From: Anaerolineaceae bacterium
Lineage (GTDB): Bacteria > Chloroflexota > Anaerolineae > Anaerolineales > Anaerolineaceae
Assembly (NCBI GenBank): GCA_003158355.1
Contig: PMIV01000219.1
Location: 2,084 to 8,094, forward strand
Reading direction: 5' to 3'
DNA length: 6,011 nt
Part shown: positions 1 through 5,829 of the stretch, in pieces
Numbering within the stretch: the stretch's first letter is position 1
How the letters are laid out: every line of letters begins with the position of its first letter
Program-made: the position numbers and the translations under genes
The notes under the pieces: generated by a model
What the model was told of the DNA's origin: nothing
Databases searched by the model: none
What the model saw: the letters and a program-made list of their open reading frames with translations, nothing else

Positions 1-468
1 GAATTGGCGCGGCGTTCGGCTATGCTCAATCATTTGGACCTGGGACGAATGAAGCTGCGGGCGGATGACGTTTTTAGTGAACTTGGCAGTTTTAAAAAAG
101 CGGGGCAGGAATTTGATCTAGCGCTGCTCGACCCTCCGTTCTTCTCGGTGACCGAAAAAGGCAAAGTGGACCTGGTTGCGGAATCAACCCGGTTGATCAA
201 CAAGCTGCGTCCGCTGATCAAGGATGGCGGTAGGTTGGTTTCGATCAATAATGCGTTATTCTTACCTGGTAAGGATTATCTCCAATCGCTTGAAGCGCTT
301 TGCCGGGATGGCTACCTGGAAATTGAAGAGATCCTGCCCGTTCCCGAAGATATTACCGGTTTTCCGGAAACTGTAATGGAGAAACCGCCTGTGGATCCAA
401 CACCTTTTAACCACCCAACCAAAATCGTTGTGTTGCGAGTGCACAGAAAAAAAGATTCCCTTTCATAA
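1..468 (+). CDS. Class I SAM-dependent methyltransferase, C-terminal part (5' end outside window)
   Basis: The frame is open from the first base and ends at TAA 466-468, so this is the distal part of a longer gene; the TTG at 4 is not a convincing start. About 155 residues are visible. The key motif is FDLALLDPPFFS (DPPFFS at residues 43-48 counted from base 4), the motif IV region of Rossmann-fold methyltransferases in the RlmI/RlmK-like RNA methyltransferase group, where the DPP loop lines the active site. Ahead of it, the acidic residues before VFSEL fit the adenine-contacting part of the SAM pocket. After it come a helix, a KDGGRLVSINNA strand and a C-terminal FNHPTKIVVLRV strand typical of the fold's end. 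The likely role is SAM-dependent methylation of RNA, possibly 23S rRNA. The substrate cannot be read from this half, since N-terminal PUA or other RNA-binding domains would be upstream. Fold confidence is high, substrate confidence low. Confidence 0.8.
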   Translation, partial: ELARRSAMLNHLDLGRMKLRADDVFSELGSFKKAGQEFDLALLDPPFFSVTEKGKVDLVAESTRLINKLRPLIKDGGRLVSINNALFLPGKDYLQSLEALCRDGYLEIEEILPVPEDITGFPETVMEKPPVDPTPFNHPTKIVVLRVHRKKDSLS

Positions 469-502
469 AAATATCCAATGAATTCGTTAAAAACAGTAGC
501 CG

Positions 503-537
503 CATCTAGATGAATTTAGGGTAACCTTAACAACCCT
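503..537. repeat. Palindrome and short hairpin in gap before kinase gene
   Basis: CATCTAGATG at 503-512 is a perfect 10-base palindrome. Just downstream AGGGT (518-522) and ACCCT (533-537) can pair across a 10-base loop. There is no T-run after the hairpin, so it does not look like an intrinsic terminator for the methyltransferase gene. The two elements sit directly upstream of the kinase promoter-like box, so an operator role is possible but unproven; short palindromes also occur by chance. Confidence 0.3.
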
Positions 538-557
538 GGCTGCATTAAATCCATGGT

Positions 558-563
558 TATAAT
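558..563 (+). promoter_or_regulatory. Perfect -10 box TATAAT close to kinase start
   Basis: TATAAT at 558-563 matches the sigma-70 -10 consensus exactly. No good -35 hexamer lies 16-18 bases upstream (the region reads CCTGGC); the nearest TTGACA-like sequence, TTAACA at 527-532, is 25 bases away and too distant. The box ends ten bases before the ATG at 573, so transcription would begin about 0-3 bases ahead of the start codon, giving a leaderless or near-leaderless message. The alternative is a chance AT-rich match, with the kinase transcribed from upstream. Confidence 0.4.
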
Positions 564-572
564 AAGAAGCCT

Positions 573-2057
573 ATGCCAAACGAGCCGGTTGATTCATTGC
601 TTTTAATCGTCGACAGCGAAACAAAAGCTGCACGATTAATTAAGGCTTTGGAACCTGAAAAATATAAATTTGAAGTGATCTATGACCTTGAAAAAACGTC
701 TTTCCATTATTCCGGTCAAACTCCCGCGCTGGCCATTCTCTGGTTCTCCTATTCCTCCCCGGACGCACTCGATAATTTAAAAGCTCTAGTCCAACAAATC
801 CATCAACTGGGTGGGCAGACTGAACTACCGGTGCTGTTGATCGTCGATCAAGACGGCACTCAGTTCATCGAACCCGGATTCAAGCTGGGTGTTGTGGATA
901 TACTTAGTCGGCCAATCCATCCCCTGGTACTGCGTCAGCGGGTGCGCTTGCTGCTGCAAGCGAAAAGGACGGAACTAGCAGAAGAGCGCTTTCGCACGGT
1001 GGCCGATTTTACTTATGACTGGGAATACTGGAAAGGTGTTAACGGCCAATTGTTATACAATTCCCCGGCGTGCCTGCGCATCACCGGTTACCCGCCGCAG
1101 CGCTTTTTGGAAGATCCCGCCTGGTTGCTGGGAATTGTTCACCCGGCTGATCGCGAGATGATGGAGCAGCATTTTATTCAGGAAGAATCCGACCAAGAAG
1201 TATACTCCTTGGATTTTCGCGTCATTACCAGCAGGAATGAAGAACGCTGGATCGGGCATGTTTGCCAACCAGTGTATTCACAATCACAAAAATTCATTGG
1301 CCGGCGCGTAGGGAACCGTGATATCTCTGACCGCAAAGCTGCCGAAGAAAATATGATCCGTTCGGAACGTCTGGCAGCCATCGGCAAGTTGACGGCTTCT
1401 CTTGCGCACGAGATCAATAATCCCTTGCAGGCTATGTACTCGAGCGTGGAATTACTCACCCAATTCTCTCTGGACCCCGAAGAGCAAAAGAAATATCTGC
1501 ATATTACCTATCGAGAATTGGAACGCTTAATGAAGATCACCCGGGGAATTCTGGATTTCTCCCGCCCAGGGTTTGGAAAATTAGAACTTACACAGTTGAA
1601 ATCCGTAGTCGAGCAGGCATTGTTTTTAGCTTCGAACCAGATGAAGACTTCAGGCGTGACTTTTCGCTTGGATTTTTCCGGCGACCTTGAGCCGGTGCTT
1701 ATCATGCCCGACCAGATCAAACAAGTTTGTTTGAATCTGATCATCAATGCTCTCGAACATATGACTGAAGGCGGGTCACTCACCATCTGTGCCAGACAGA
1801 CAGGCAATCACCAGCGAATTTCTTTCACAGATACAGGCCCCGGTATTGAGGCTGCAGATTTGAACAAGATATTTGACCCATTTTTTTCAACAAAAGAAGA
1901 GGGAACTGGCCTGGGGTTGGCCATCAGCCAGGAGATTATGTCTCGGCATCAAGGGAAGATTAGTGCTGAGAGCGAATTGGGTAAGGGAGCGACTTTCACC
2001 CTTGACCTGCCTGTGAACCCGCAAGAAGAGGAGAATCAGAGCGAATGGGTAATTTAG
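573..2057 (+). CDS. Cytoplasmic sensor histidine kinase: pseudo-receiver, PAS, HisKA, HATPase_c
   Basis: This 494-residue protein has no membrane segment or signal peptide, so it should sense in the cytoplasm. Residues about 8-128 look like a receiver fold (LLLIVDSE strand, then a closing LSRPI loop), but the phospho-acceptor position is W57 in ILWF and the conserved lysine is R113, so it probably cannot be phosphorylated. A PAS domain follows at about 137-258 (TVADFTYDWEYW, ITGYPPQRFL, GIVHPADRE, GRRVGNRDISDRK). The HisKA domain carries the phospho-acceptor H279 in SLAHEINNP, an NtrB/AtoS-like H-box. The ATPase domain shows the N box (NLIINALEHM, 388-397), G1 (DTGPGI, 420-425), F box (FDPFFST, 434-440) and G2 (GTGLGLA, 444-450), all intact, so kinase activity is expected. 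The start is fixed by the first beta-strand beginning at residue 8; the Shine-Dalgarno is poor (AAGAAG). The 3' end overlaps the response regulator by 13 bases, so the two are translationally coupled partners. The signal is unknown; nearby amt suggests nitrogen (inference). Confidence 0.93.
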   Translation: MPNEPVDSLLLIVDSETKAARLIKALEPEKYKFEVIYDLEKTSFHYSGQTPALAILWFSYSSPDALDNLKALVQQIHQLGGQTELPVLLIVDQDGTQFIEPGFKLGVVDILSRPIHPLVLRQRVRLLLQAKRTELAEERFRTVADFTYDWEYWKGVNGQLLYNSPACLRITGYPPQRFLEDPAWLLGIVHPADREMMEQHFIQEESDQEVYSLDFRVITSRNEERWIGHVCQPVYSQSQKFIGRRVGNRDISDRKAAEENMIRSERLAAIGKLTASLAHEINNPLQAMYSSVELLTQFSLDPEEQKKYLHITYRELERLMKITRGILDFSRPGFGKLELTQLKSVVEQALFLASNQMKTSGVTFRLDFSGDLEPVLIMPDQIKQVCLNLIINALEHMTEGGSLTICARQTGNHQRISFTDTGPGIEAADLNKIFDPFFSTKEEGTGLGLAISQEIMSRHQGKISAESELGKGATFTLDLPVNPQEEENQSEWVI

Positions 2058-2884
2058 AGGCAGATCTGCACCTGGATAGAAAGTACCGTATTCTGGTGGT
2101 GGATGACGAAGAAAGTAATTGTATCGTTTTTGTGCGCGCCTTGCAGTTGTTGGGTTATGAAGCTGAAAGTGCCGTAAACGGGCGCCTGGCTTTGGAACGG
2201 CTAAAAAAAGCGAAATTTGATGTGATGCTGCTGGATTTGAAAATGCCCGAGATGGACGGTGAAACGGTGCTCGCCAATATTCGCACGCTTTACCCTGAGT
2301 TGGGAGTCATTGTTCTGACAGCTCATGCTACACTCGAAAGTGCCATTGGCGCGGTCAAAGCCGGCGCGGTGGACTATTTGCTCAAACCGCAGAGGATAGC
2401 CGATATTGATGCAACGATTCAGCGGGCGCTTAAACGGCGCGAAGCTTCCCACCAGAAAGAACGCCTGGTAAAAGTTATGGAACAAGCCCTTTCTGCGCTA
2501 AAAGAGGAAAATATCTCCATCGACCGGGTGGAACCGGCTGCCCCAAAAATAATGCAGAGGGGCTGCCTGGTGCTAGACATTGAGCAGCGCATCGTGACCA
2601 TTTTATCGGGCGAGAATGATCCTTTTGATCCGCAGCCACGAAAAGTGGAACTCACAGAAGTTCAGATCGTGATCCTGGTCTACCTGGCAAACCATGCCCA
2701 AAAAGTTGTGAGCAGCAGCGAAATTGCTGCCCGGGCCCTTGGCTACAACGGGCTAAGCGAATTTGAAGCTGAACGAATCGTTCGCCCGCACATTTTACGG
2801 TTAAGACGCAAATTGGAAAGTGACCCGCAGCATCCGCAACTCATCCGTTCAATCCGCGGTAAGGGATATTGTTTTTCCGCTTGA
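2045..2884 (+). CDS. Response regulator: receiver plus PhoB/OmpR-type winged-helix DNA-binding domain
   Basis: This 279-residue protein is the evident partner of the overlapping kinase. The receiver (about 14-128) is complete: acidic pair D20/D21 in LVVDDEE, phospho-acceptor D64 in LLDLKMPEMDG, T92 in VLTAHA and K114 in YLLKP. Its TLESAIGAVKAGAVDYLLKP stretch resembles NtrC-group receivers. A charged, helix-prone linker follows (about 129-165). Residues about 172-278 form a Trans_reg_C winged helix: LTEVQIVILVYLANHAQKVV, then a recognition-helix region RIVRPHILRLRRKLE and the wing hairpin LIRSIRGKGYCF. The total exceeds the usual 220-240 residues of OmpR/PhoB proteins, because of the linker and an insertion (SGENDPFDPQPRK) ahead of the domain's core. 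The ATG at 2045 lies inside the kinase's last codons, with an AGAGGAG sequence upstream at an ample spacing. It probably acts as a transcription factor, and the amt gene 120 bases downstream is the obvious candidate target (inference). Confidence 0.93.
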   Translation: MGNLEADLHLDRKYRILVVDDEESNCIVFVRALQLLGYEAESAVNGRLALERLKKAKFDVMLLDLKMPEMDGETVLANIRTLYPELGVIVLTAHATLESAIGAVKAGAVDYLLKPQRIADIDATIQRALKRREASHQKERLVKVMEQALSALKEENISIDRVEPAAPKIMQRGCLVLDIEQRIVTILSGENDPFDPQPRKVELTEVQIVILVYLANHAQKVVSSSEIAARALGYNGLSEFEAERIVRPHILRLRRKLESDPQHPQLIRSIRGKGYCFSA

Positions 2885-2912
2885 TATTCCAATCCCCTTT
2901 CAAAAACAATTA

Positions 2913-2933
2913 AATTGCAATCAAATGGCAATT
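2913..2933. promoter_or_regulatory. Inverted repeat upstream of amt, candidate activator site
   Basis: AATTGC (2913-2918) and GCAATT (2928-2933) form a perfect 6-base inverted repeat with a 9-base spacer. It lies about 12 bases upstream of the possible -35 box of amt, where an activator that contacts RNA polymerase would usually bind. It matches no NtrC, NtcA or GlnR consensus I know. Binding by the response regulator encoded immediately upstream is inference only. Confidence 0.35.
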
Positions 2934-2944
2934 ATGCTGCTCGA

Positions 2945-2974
2945 TTCACCGGATAAGATTTTCAATGATATACG
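2945..2974 (+). promoter_or_regulatory. Possible extended -10 promoter for amt
   Basis: TTCACC (2945-2950, 4 of 6 to TTGACA) is followed after 18 bases by TATACG (2969-2974, 4 of 6 to TATAAT), with the extended -10 dinucleotide TG at 2966-2967. Transcription would start near 2981, leaving a leader of about 24 bases that includes the amt ribosome binding site. Both hexamers are weak, which would fit an activator-dependent promoter. Since there is no terminator after the response regulator gene, read-through from the two-component pair is also possible. Confidence 0.35.
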
Positions 2975-3004
2975 AGCCGGTTATTCTAAAAAAGGAGCAT
3001 TTCT

Positions 3005-4222
3005 ATGTCATTTGATACTGGCAGTACCGGATTCATGCTGGTGGCAACTGCCCTGGTCATGATCATGACCCCGGGTCTGGCTTTCTTCTATGGTGGTCTG
3101 GTGGGACGCAAGAACGTTCTGGCGATCATGATTCAGAGTTTTCTTTCAATGGGATGGACGACATTCCTGTGGTGGGCGTTTGGCTATTCGCTGGTTTTCA
3201 GCGGTGGACAGGGAGGCATTATCGGTAACTTGAATCATGCCTTCTTTATCGGACTTTCGCCGACACAGGCTTTTTCAGCCACGAATAACATTCCCTTGTT
3301 TGTTTTTGTGGCCTATCAAATGATGTTTGCCATTATCACACCGGCATTGATCACCGGCGCATTTGCCAACCGAGTGCGCTTCCCGGCATACTTGATCTTC
3401 CTCACGGTCTGGCTCACCTTTGTCTACTTCCCGGTGGCGCACATGGTCTGGGGCGGTGGTTTGTTTGCGACCTGGGGTGTGATCGATTTTGCCGGCGGTA
3501 CCGCTGTGCACGCCACCGCAGGTTTTGCCGCGCTGGCTTCGGTGCTTTTTGTGGGGAAGCGAAAAGTGTTCGACAAAGGCCCGCATAGTATTCCGCTGGT
3601 CGCTCTGGGTACTGCTCTGTTATGGTTTGGCTGGTACGGGTTCAACGCGGGCAGCGAATTGCACGTGGATAACATCACTGCATTGGCTTTCATCAACACG
3701 GATATTGCCGCTTCCATCGCAGCACTTACCTGGCTGGCCATTGCCTGGATCACCGAAAAGAAGCCAAAATTTATCGGTCTGCTCACCGGTGCGGTAGCTG
3801 GGCTGGTGGCTATTACTCCGGCTGCAGGCTATGTTTCGGTCACTAGCTCAGTTATCATCGGATTCCTAGCCGGCGGCGTTTGCTACCTGGCAGTATTGTG
3901 GAAGAATCACCGACATCTGGATGACGCGTTGGACGTCTGGGGAGTGCACGGCGTTGGTGGTGTTCTGGGCGTTATTTGCACTGGCCTTTTTGCTTCTCTG
4001 GCCTGGAACCCGGCTGGAGCCAATGGTCTCATTTATGGAAACGTGAAATTCTTCTTGATCGAGACCCTTAGTGTAGTGATCACCGCGGTTTTCTCATTCG
4101 GCTTCAGTTACGCAGCGCTCTGGCTGATCAATAAAGTAACCCCGGTCAAAGTTAGTGCTGATGAAGAAGAAGTGGGCCTGGATGCTGCCGAACACGCTGA
4201 AAATGCTTATGAATTAATTTAA
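3005..4222 (+). CDS. amt: Ammonium transporter, Amt/MEP/Rh family
   Basis: A complete 405-residue integral membrane protein with about eleven hydrophobic segments, the normal Amt size. It should conduct ammonium/ammonia across the cytoplasmic membrane as a trimer. Family hallmarks are present: PGLAFFYGGLVGRKN near the start, pore-blocking phenylalanines F108 (MMFAIITPALI) and F213 (YGFNAGS), the outer-site tryptophan W149 and serine S217, the structural aspartate D161 in DFAGGTAVH, and the twin pore histidines H169 and H315 (DVWGVHGVGG). The cytoplasmic tail (about 378-405) keeps the EEVGLD...H.E.AY signature used for subunit cross-talk and PII docking, but has HAE where HGE is usual (A398). 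The first membrane helix starts almost at once, without the cleavable signal peptide of E. coli AmtB. The start is set by AAAGGAG at 2991-2997, seven bases before ATG. No glnK follows; an intrinsic terminator does, so it is the last gene of its transcript. Certainty is very high for the family. Confidence 0.97.
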   Translation: MSFDTGSTGFMLVATALVMIMTPGLAFFYGGLVGRKNVLAIMIQSFLSMGWTTFLWWAFGYSLVFSGGQGGIIGNLNHAFFIGLSPTQAFSATNNIPLFVFVAYQMMFAIITPALITGAFANRVRFPAYLIFLTVWLTFVYFPVAHMVWGGGLFATWGVIDFAGGTAVHATAGFAALASVLFVGKRKVFDKGPHSIPLVALGTALLWFGWYGFNAGSELHVDNITALAFINTDIAASIAALTWLAIAWITEKKPKFIGLLTGAVAGLVAITPAAGYVSVTSSVIIGFLAGGVCYLAVLWKNHRHLDDALDVWGVHGVGGVLGVICTGLFASLAWNPAGANGLIYGNVKFFLIETLSVVITAVFSFGFSYAALWLINKVTPVKVSADEEEVGLDAAEHAENAYELI

Positions 4223-4238
4223 TTATTCCCCTCCCCGT

Positions 4239-4273
4239 AAAAACTTCTGGGTTTCTCCAGAAGTTTTTGTTTT
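4239..4273 (+). terminator. Intrinsic terminator after amt
   Basis: AAAAACTTCTGG (4239-4250) and CCAGAAGTTTTT (4257-4268) are perfectly complementary, a 12-base-pair stem with the six-base loop GTTTCT. The stem ends in a T-run continuing to about 4273. It lies 16 bases after the amt stop codon. The A-rich 5' arm could let it work on the opposite strand too, but no gene faces it. Confidence 0.92.
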
Positions 4274-4333
4274 AAGCGCGGTAAAATAAACGAATCAGAT
4301 ATTTTTACTCAAGTTTAATCAAAGGAGATCGTA

Positions 4334-5116
4334 ATGAGTGAAAAAAGAATGCCAGTGTTATTTATAGGCCACGGGTCACCGATGAATGCGATCGAAGAAA
4401 ATGAATTTAGCCAAACCTGGCAGACCCTGGGAGAGGCGCTGCCTTACCCCAAGGCGATCCTGTCTATTTCAGCTCATTGGGAAACGCCTTCCACCCAGGT
4501 GACTGGCATGGCAGCTCCCAAAACGATCCACGATTTCTACGGCTTTCCCGGAGAGCTGTATCGGGTGAGCTATCCGGCTCCCGGCTCGCCGGAGCTGGCG
4601 GAAACCGTGCGGGGGCTGGTGCACTCGACGGCGGTACGTCCGGACGACACCTTTTCCTGGGGGCTGGACCATGGAGCCTGGTCGGTGCTGCGGCGCATGT
4701 ATCCGGCGGCTGACATCCCGGTAGTGCAGCTCAGTCTGGACCGGACCCTGCCGCCCCGCGACCACTATAAGCTGGCCCGCGAGTTGCTGCCGCTGCGGGA
4801 AGTGGGGGTGCTGATTGTGGGGAGCGGCAACCTGGTCCACAATCTCCGAATGCTGCAGTGGGACGCAGACCGCCCCTACCCCTGGGCTGCCGAGTTCGAC
4901 CGGCTGGCGACGGAGCTCATCCTGGCCGGCGAGCATGACCGGCTTGTGGCGTATCCTGAGCTGGGGGAGGCTGCCCGCCTCGCCATTCCCACCAACGAAC
5001 ACTACCTGCCGCTCCTCTATGCCCTGGCGCTCCGGGCCGGGGACGACGAAGTGCAATTTTTCGCCGAGGGGATCGTACTTGGATCGATCTCCATGCGCTC
5101 ACTCCGGATCGGGTGA
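4334..5116 (+). CDS. ygiD: 4,5-DOPA extradiol dioxygenase-like protein (YgiD/DODA family, LigB superfamily)
   Basis: A complete 260-residue protein that follows E. coli YgiD closely along its whole length. The LigB-type extradiol dioxygenases open catechol rings using a divalent metal. Expected metal ligands are present: H13 in FIGHGSPMN, H48 in ISAHWE, H169 in GNLVHN and H223 in NEHYLPLL. Other conserved blocks are IHDFYGFP (H66), YPAPGSPELA, WGLDHGAWSVL (H113) and the closing VLGSISMRSL. The protein is cytosolic. The physiological substrate in bacteria is uncertain; DOPA cleavage is the assigned family activity. The start is supported by AAAGGAG at 4321-4327, six bases before ATG. It is separated from amt by the terminator, so it is its own unit; its only promoter-like word is TAAAAT at 4282-4287, without a -35. 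Oddity: by my hand count, 4321-4560 is about 50% GC and 4561-4920 about 68%, a sharp change inside one intact reading frame. Confidence 0.93.
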   Translation: MSEKRMPVLFIGHGSPMNAIEENEFSQTWQTLGEALPYPKAILSISAHWETPSTQVTGMAAPKTIHDFYGFPGELYRVSYPAPGSPELAETVRGLVHSTAVRPDDTFSWGLDHGAWSVLRRMYPAADIPVVQLSLDRTLPPRDHYKLARELLPLREVGVLIVGSGNLVHNLRMLQWDADRPYPWAAEFDRLATELILAGEHDRLVAYPELGEAARLAIPTNEHYLPLLYALALRAGDDEVQFFAEGIVLGSISMRSLRIG

Positions 5117-5142
5117 GCCGGTCCATACCCACCGAATTTTTT
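5106..5142 (+). terminator. Weak terminator-like hairpin at end of ygiD
   Basis: GGATCGG (5106-5112) can pair with CCGGTCC (5118-5124) through seven pairs including one G-U, with loop GTGAG; the stem straddles the ygiD stop codon. A run of six T occurs at 5137-5142, but 12 bases after the stem rather than directly behind it. This is a poor fit to an intrinsic terminator and is offered as the best candidate only. Confidence 0.22.
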
Positions 5143-5161
5143 CGCCCCGACACTTTTATTA

Positions 5162-5191
5162 TTACAATCTAATGTTAGAATGTAGTAAGAT
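5162..5191 (+). promoter_or_regulatory. AT-rich promoter-like island with operator-like dyad
   Basis: Within GC-rich surroundings, about 5145-5195 is AT-rich. ACAATCTAA (5164-5172) and TTAGAATGT (5175-5183) form a dyad with one mismatched pair around a TG centre. It includes one -10-like word, TAGAAT (5176-5181), and abuts another, TAAGAT (5186-5191), the latter 18 bases after TTACAA (5162-5167). A promoter for the small gene at 5305, with a repressor or activator site laid over it, is a reasonable reading; neither hexamer is strong. Confidence 0.35.
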
Positions 5192-5272
5192 AGTTTCCCC
5201 GTCGCATGCAGGCGCAAACGCCGGCTCTTCATCCGCCCATGGCAGCGAAGTGAATCCACCTTCTGGACGCAG

Positions 5273-5300
5273 CCGTGACCGACCACTCACGGAAAGGATG
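5273..5300 (+). promoter_or_regulatory. Ribosome binding site preceded by a perfect hairpin
   Basis: CCGTGA (5273-5278) and TCACGG (5287-5292) are perfectly complementary around an 8-base loop. The Shine-Dalgarno AAAGGATG (5293-5300) begins on the next base and AAGGA is spaced six bases from ATG 5305. This fixes the start of the small gene at 5305 rather than the in-frame GTG at 5275, which lies inside the hairpin. A second small hairpin, GGCG-CAAA-CGCC, lies at 5211-5222 in the same putative leader. Confidence 0.45.
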
Positions 5301-5304
5301 TGCC

Positions 5305-5487
5305 ATGAAGAGAACACGAATACTTCCCCACCTGAATACATGCACTACACGCCGGCTGGCAGGCGGCAACCTGGAGTGCCTGGTTACGAATCCCGTTGAA
5401 TGCAGCTACGTCCGGGTAGGAAGCAACATTTTCTACTGCAGCCTTTTCGCCCCGTTGAAAAAAGCGGGCAACCGATCCCTGTCCTAG
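5305..5487 (+). CDS. Small cysteine-containing protein, 60 residues, function unknown
   Basis: ATG 5305 to TAG 5485-5487 encodes 60 residues. Support for a real gene: a good Shine-Dalgarno six bases before the start, an isolated promoter-like island upstream, and a patterned core, ECLVTNPVEC-SY...-NIFYC, in which C25, C33 and C45 are spaced C-x7-C-x11-C, with another cysteine at 13. I recall small bacterial proteins with a similar CLV-x-NP-x-x-C-x-Y...-F-C core, but I cannot name a family or a function. The cysteines could bind metal or form a disulfide. The basic N-terminus (MKRTRI) is not followed by a hydrophobic stretch, so no signal peptide is evident. It stands alone between ygiD and the radical SAM gene. 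It could also be a truncated remnant or chance frame; the C-terminal third lacks obvious motifs. Confidence 0.5.
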   Translation: MKRTRILPHLNTCTTRRLAGGNLECLVTNPVECSYVRVGSNIFYCSLFAPLKKAGNRSLS

Positions 5488-5784
5488 TGTCCGGTGCGGC
5501 GAACTAGTCATTCAGGACTCTAGCTGTCCAACTCGAAGTCGCGACCAGTATGAAGCCGGTTTCCAACAGGTAAGATACGGGACTGCCGACCATGGGGCGG
5601 CGGGTCGACTTCTCCTACCAGGGGGGTGCGGCCTCCAATACTTCATCTCCCGGTACACGGCGCTCAATCTGGAGTAGCGCTACCACCACGTCTCCAACGC
5701 CATACCGGCTCACACAGCGAACCGATCAATTCCGGCAAATTCCTCCCGGACATCTCGATGTTCCGCTGAAACCCCCTTCCTGCG
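5488..5784. other. About 300 bases without a recognisable gene
   Basis: No frame here gives a convincing protein: the longest + strand frames read through Ser/Thr/Pro/Arg-rich low-plausibility sequence, lack a ribosome binding site, or are cut by stops. No tRNA cloverleaf, CRISPR repeat or transposase motif was seen. Three CTAG words cluster between 5484 and 5525, and there is a run of six G at 5621-5626. It may be decayed coding sequence or plain intergenic DNA. Confidence 0.5.
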
Positions 5785-5796
5785 GTAAAATTTTAC
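5785..5796. promoter_or_regulatory. Perfect 12-base palindrome, candidate operator
   Basis: GTAAAATTTTAC is a perfect palindrome centred about 40 bases upstream of the TATAAT box at 5830, a usual distance for a regulator bound just upstream of RNA polymerase. No regulator can be named from the sequence, and AT-rich palindromes of this length can arise by chance. Confidence 0.35.
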
Positions 5797-5829
5797 ACAA
5801 CATTTACGAACCGGGCGCCGGGAATCCCC

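Noticed and set aside
2820..3062. Plus-strand 80-codon frame bridging the response regulator end and amt start
   Set aside because: It overlaps both well-supported genes out of frame and has no ribosome binding site or recognisable sequence.
4469..5056. Long minus-strand open frame of 195 codons inside ygiD
   Set aside because: It lies wholly opposite a well-conserved ygiD coding sequence in GC-rich DNA, where antisense frames are often open. Its Arg/Gln/His/Pro-rich product has no motif.
5196..5300. Possible cyclic-di-GMP-type riboswitch (GCAAAC and GGACGCA words in the leader)
   Set aside because: The words recall the GEMM consensus, but the conserved CAAA-bearing core and the enclosing stems do not line up, so only a structured leader is claimed.
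4815..5399. Plus-strand 194-codon frame overlapping the end of ygiD and running into the intergenic region
   Set aside because: Mostly an out-of-frame reading of ygiD with Ser/Thr/Pro-rich composition; the extension past 5116 shows no motif and conflicts with the better-supported small gene at 5305.
5488..5530. Possible insertion-sequence end (TGTCCGG... with GTCC/GGAC arms and several CTAG words)
   Set aside because: No matching opposite end, target duplication or transposase fragment was found, so a mobile element cannot be supported.
5504..5725. Minus-strand frame of about 73 codons with one in-frame stop at 5615-5617, protein-like in appearance
   Set aside because: It could be a decayed gene, but two open pieces of about 37 codons are expected by chance in GC-rich DNA, there is no ribosome binding site, and no family was recognised.
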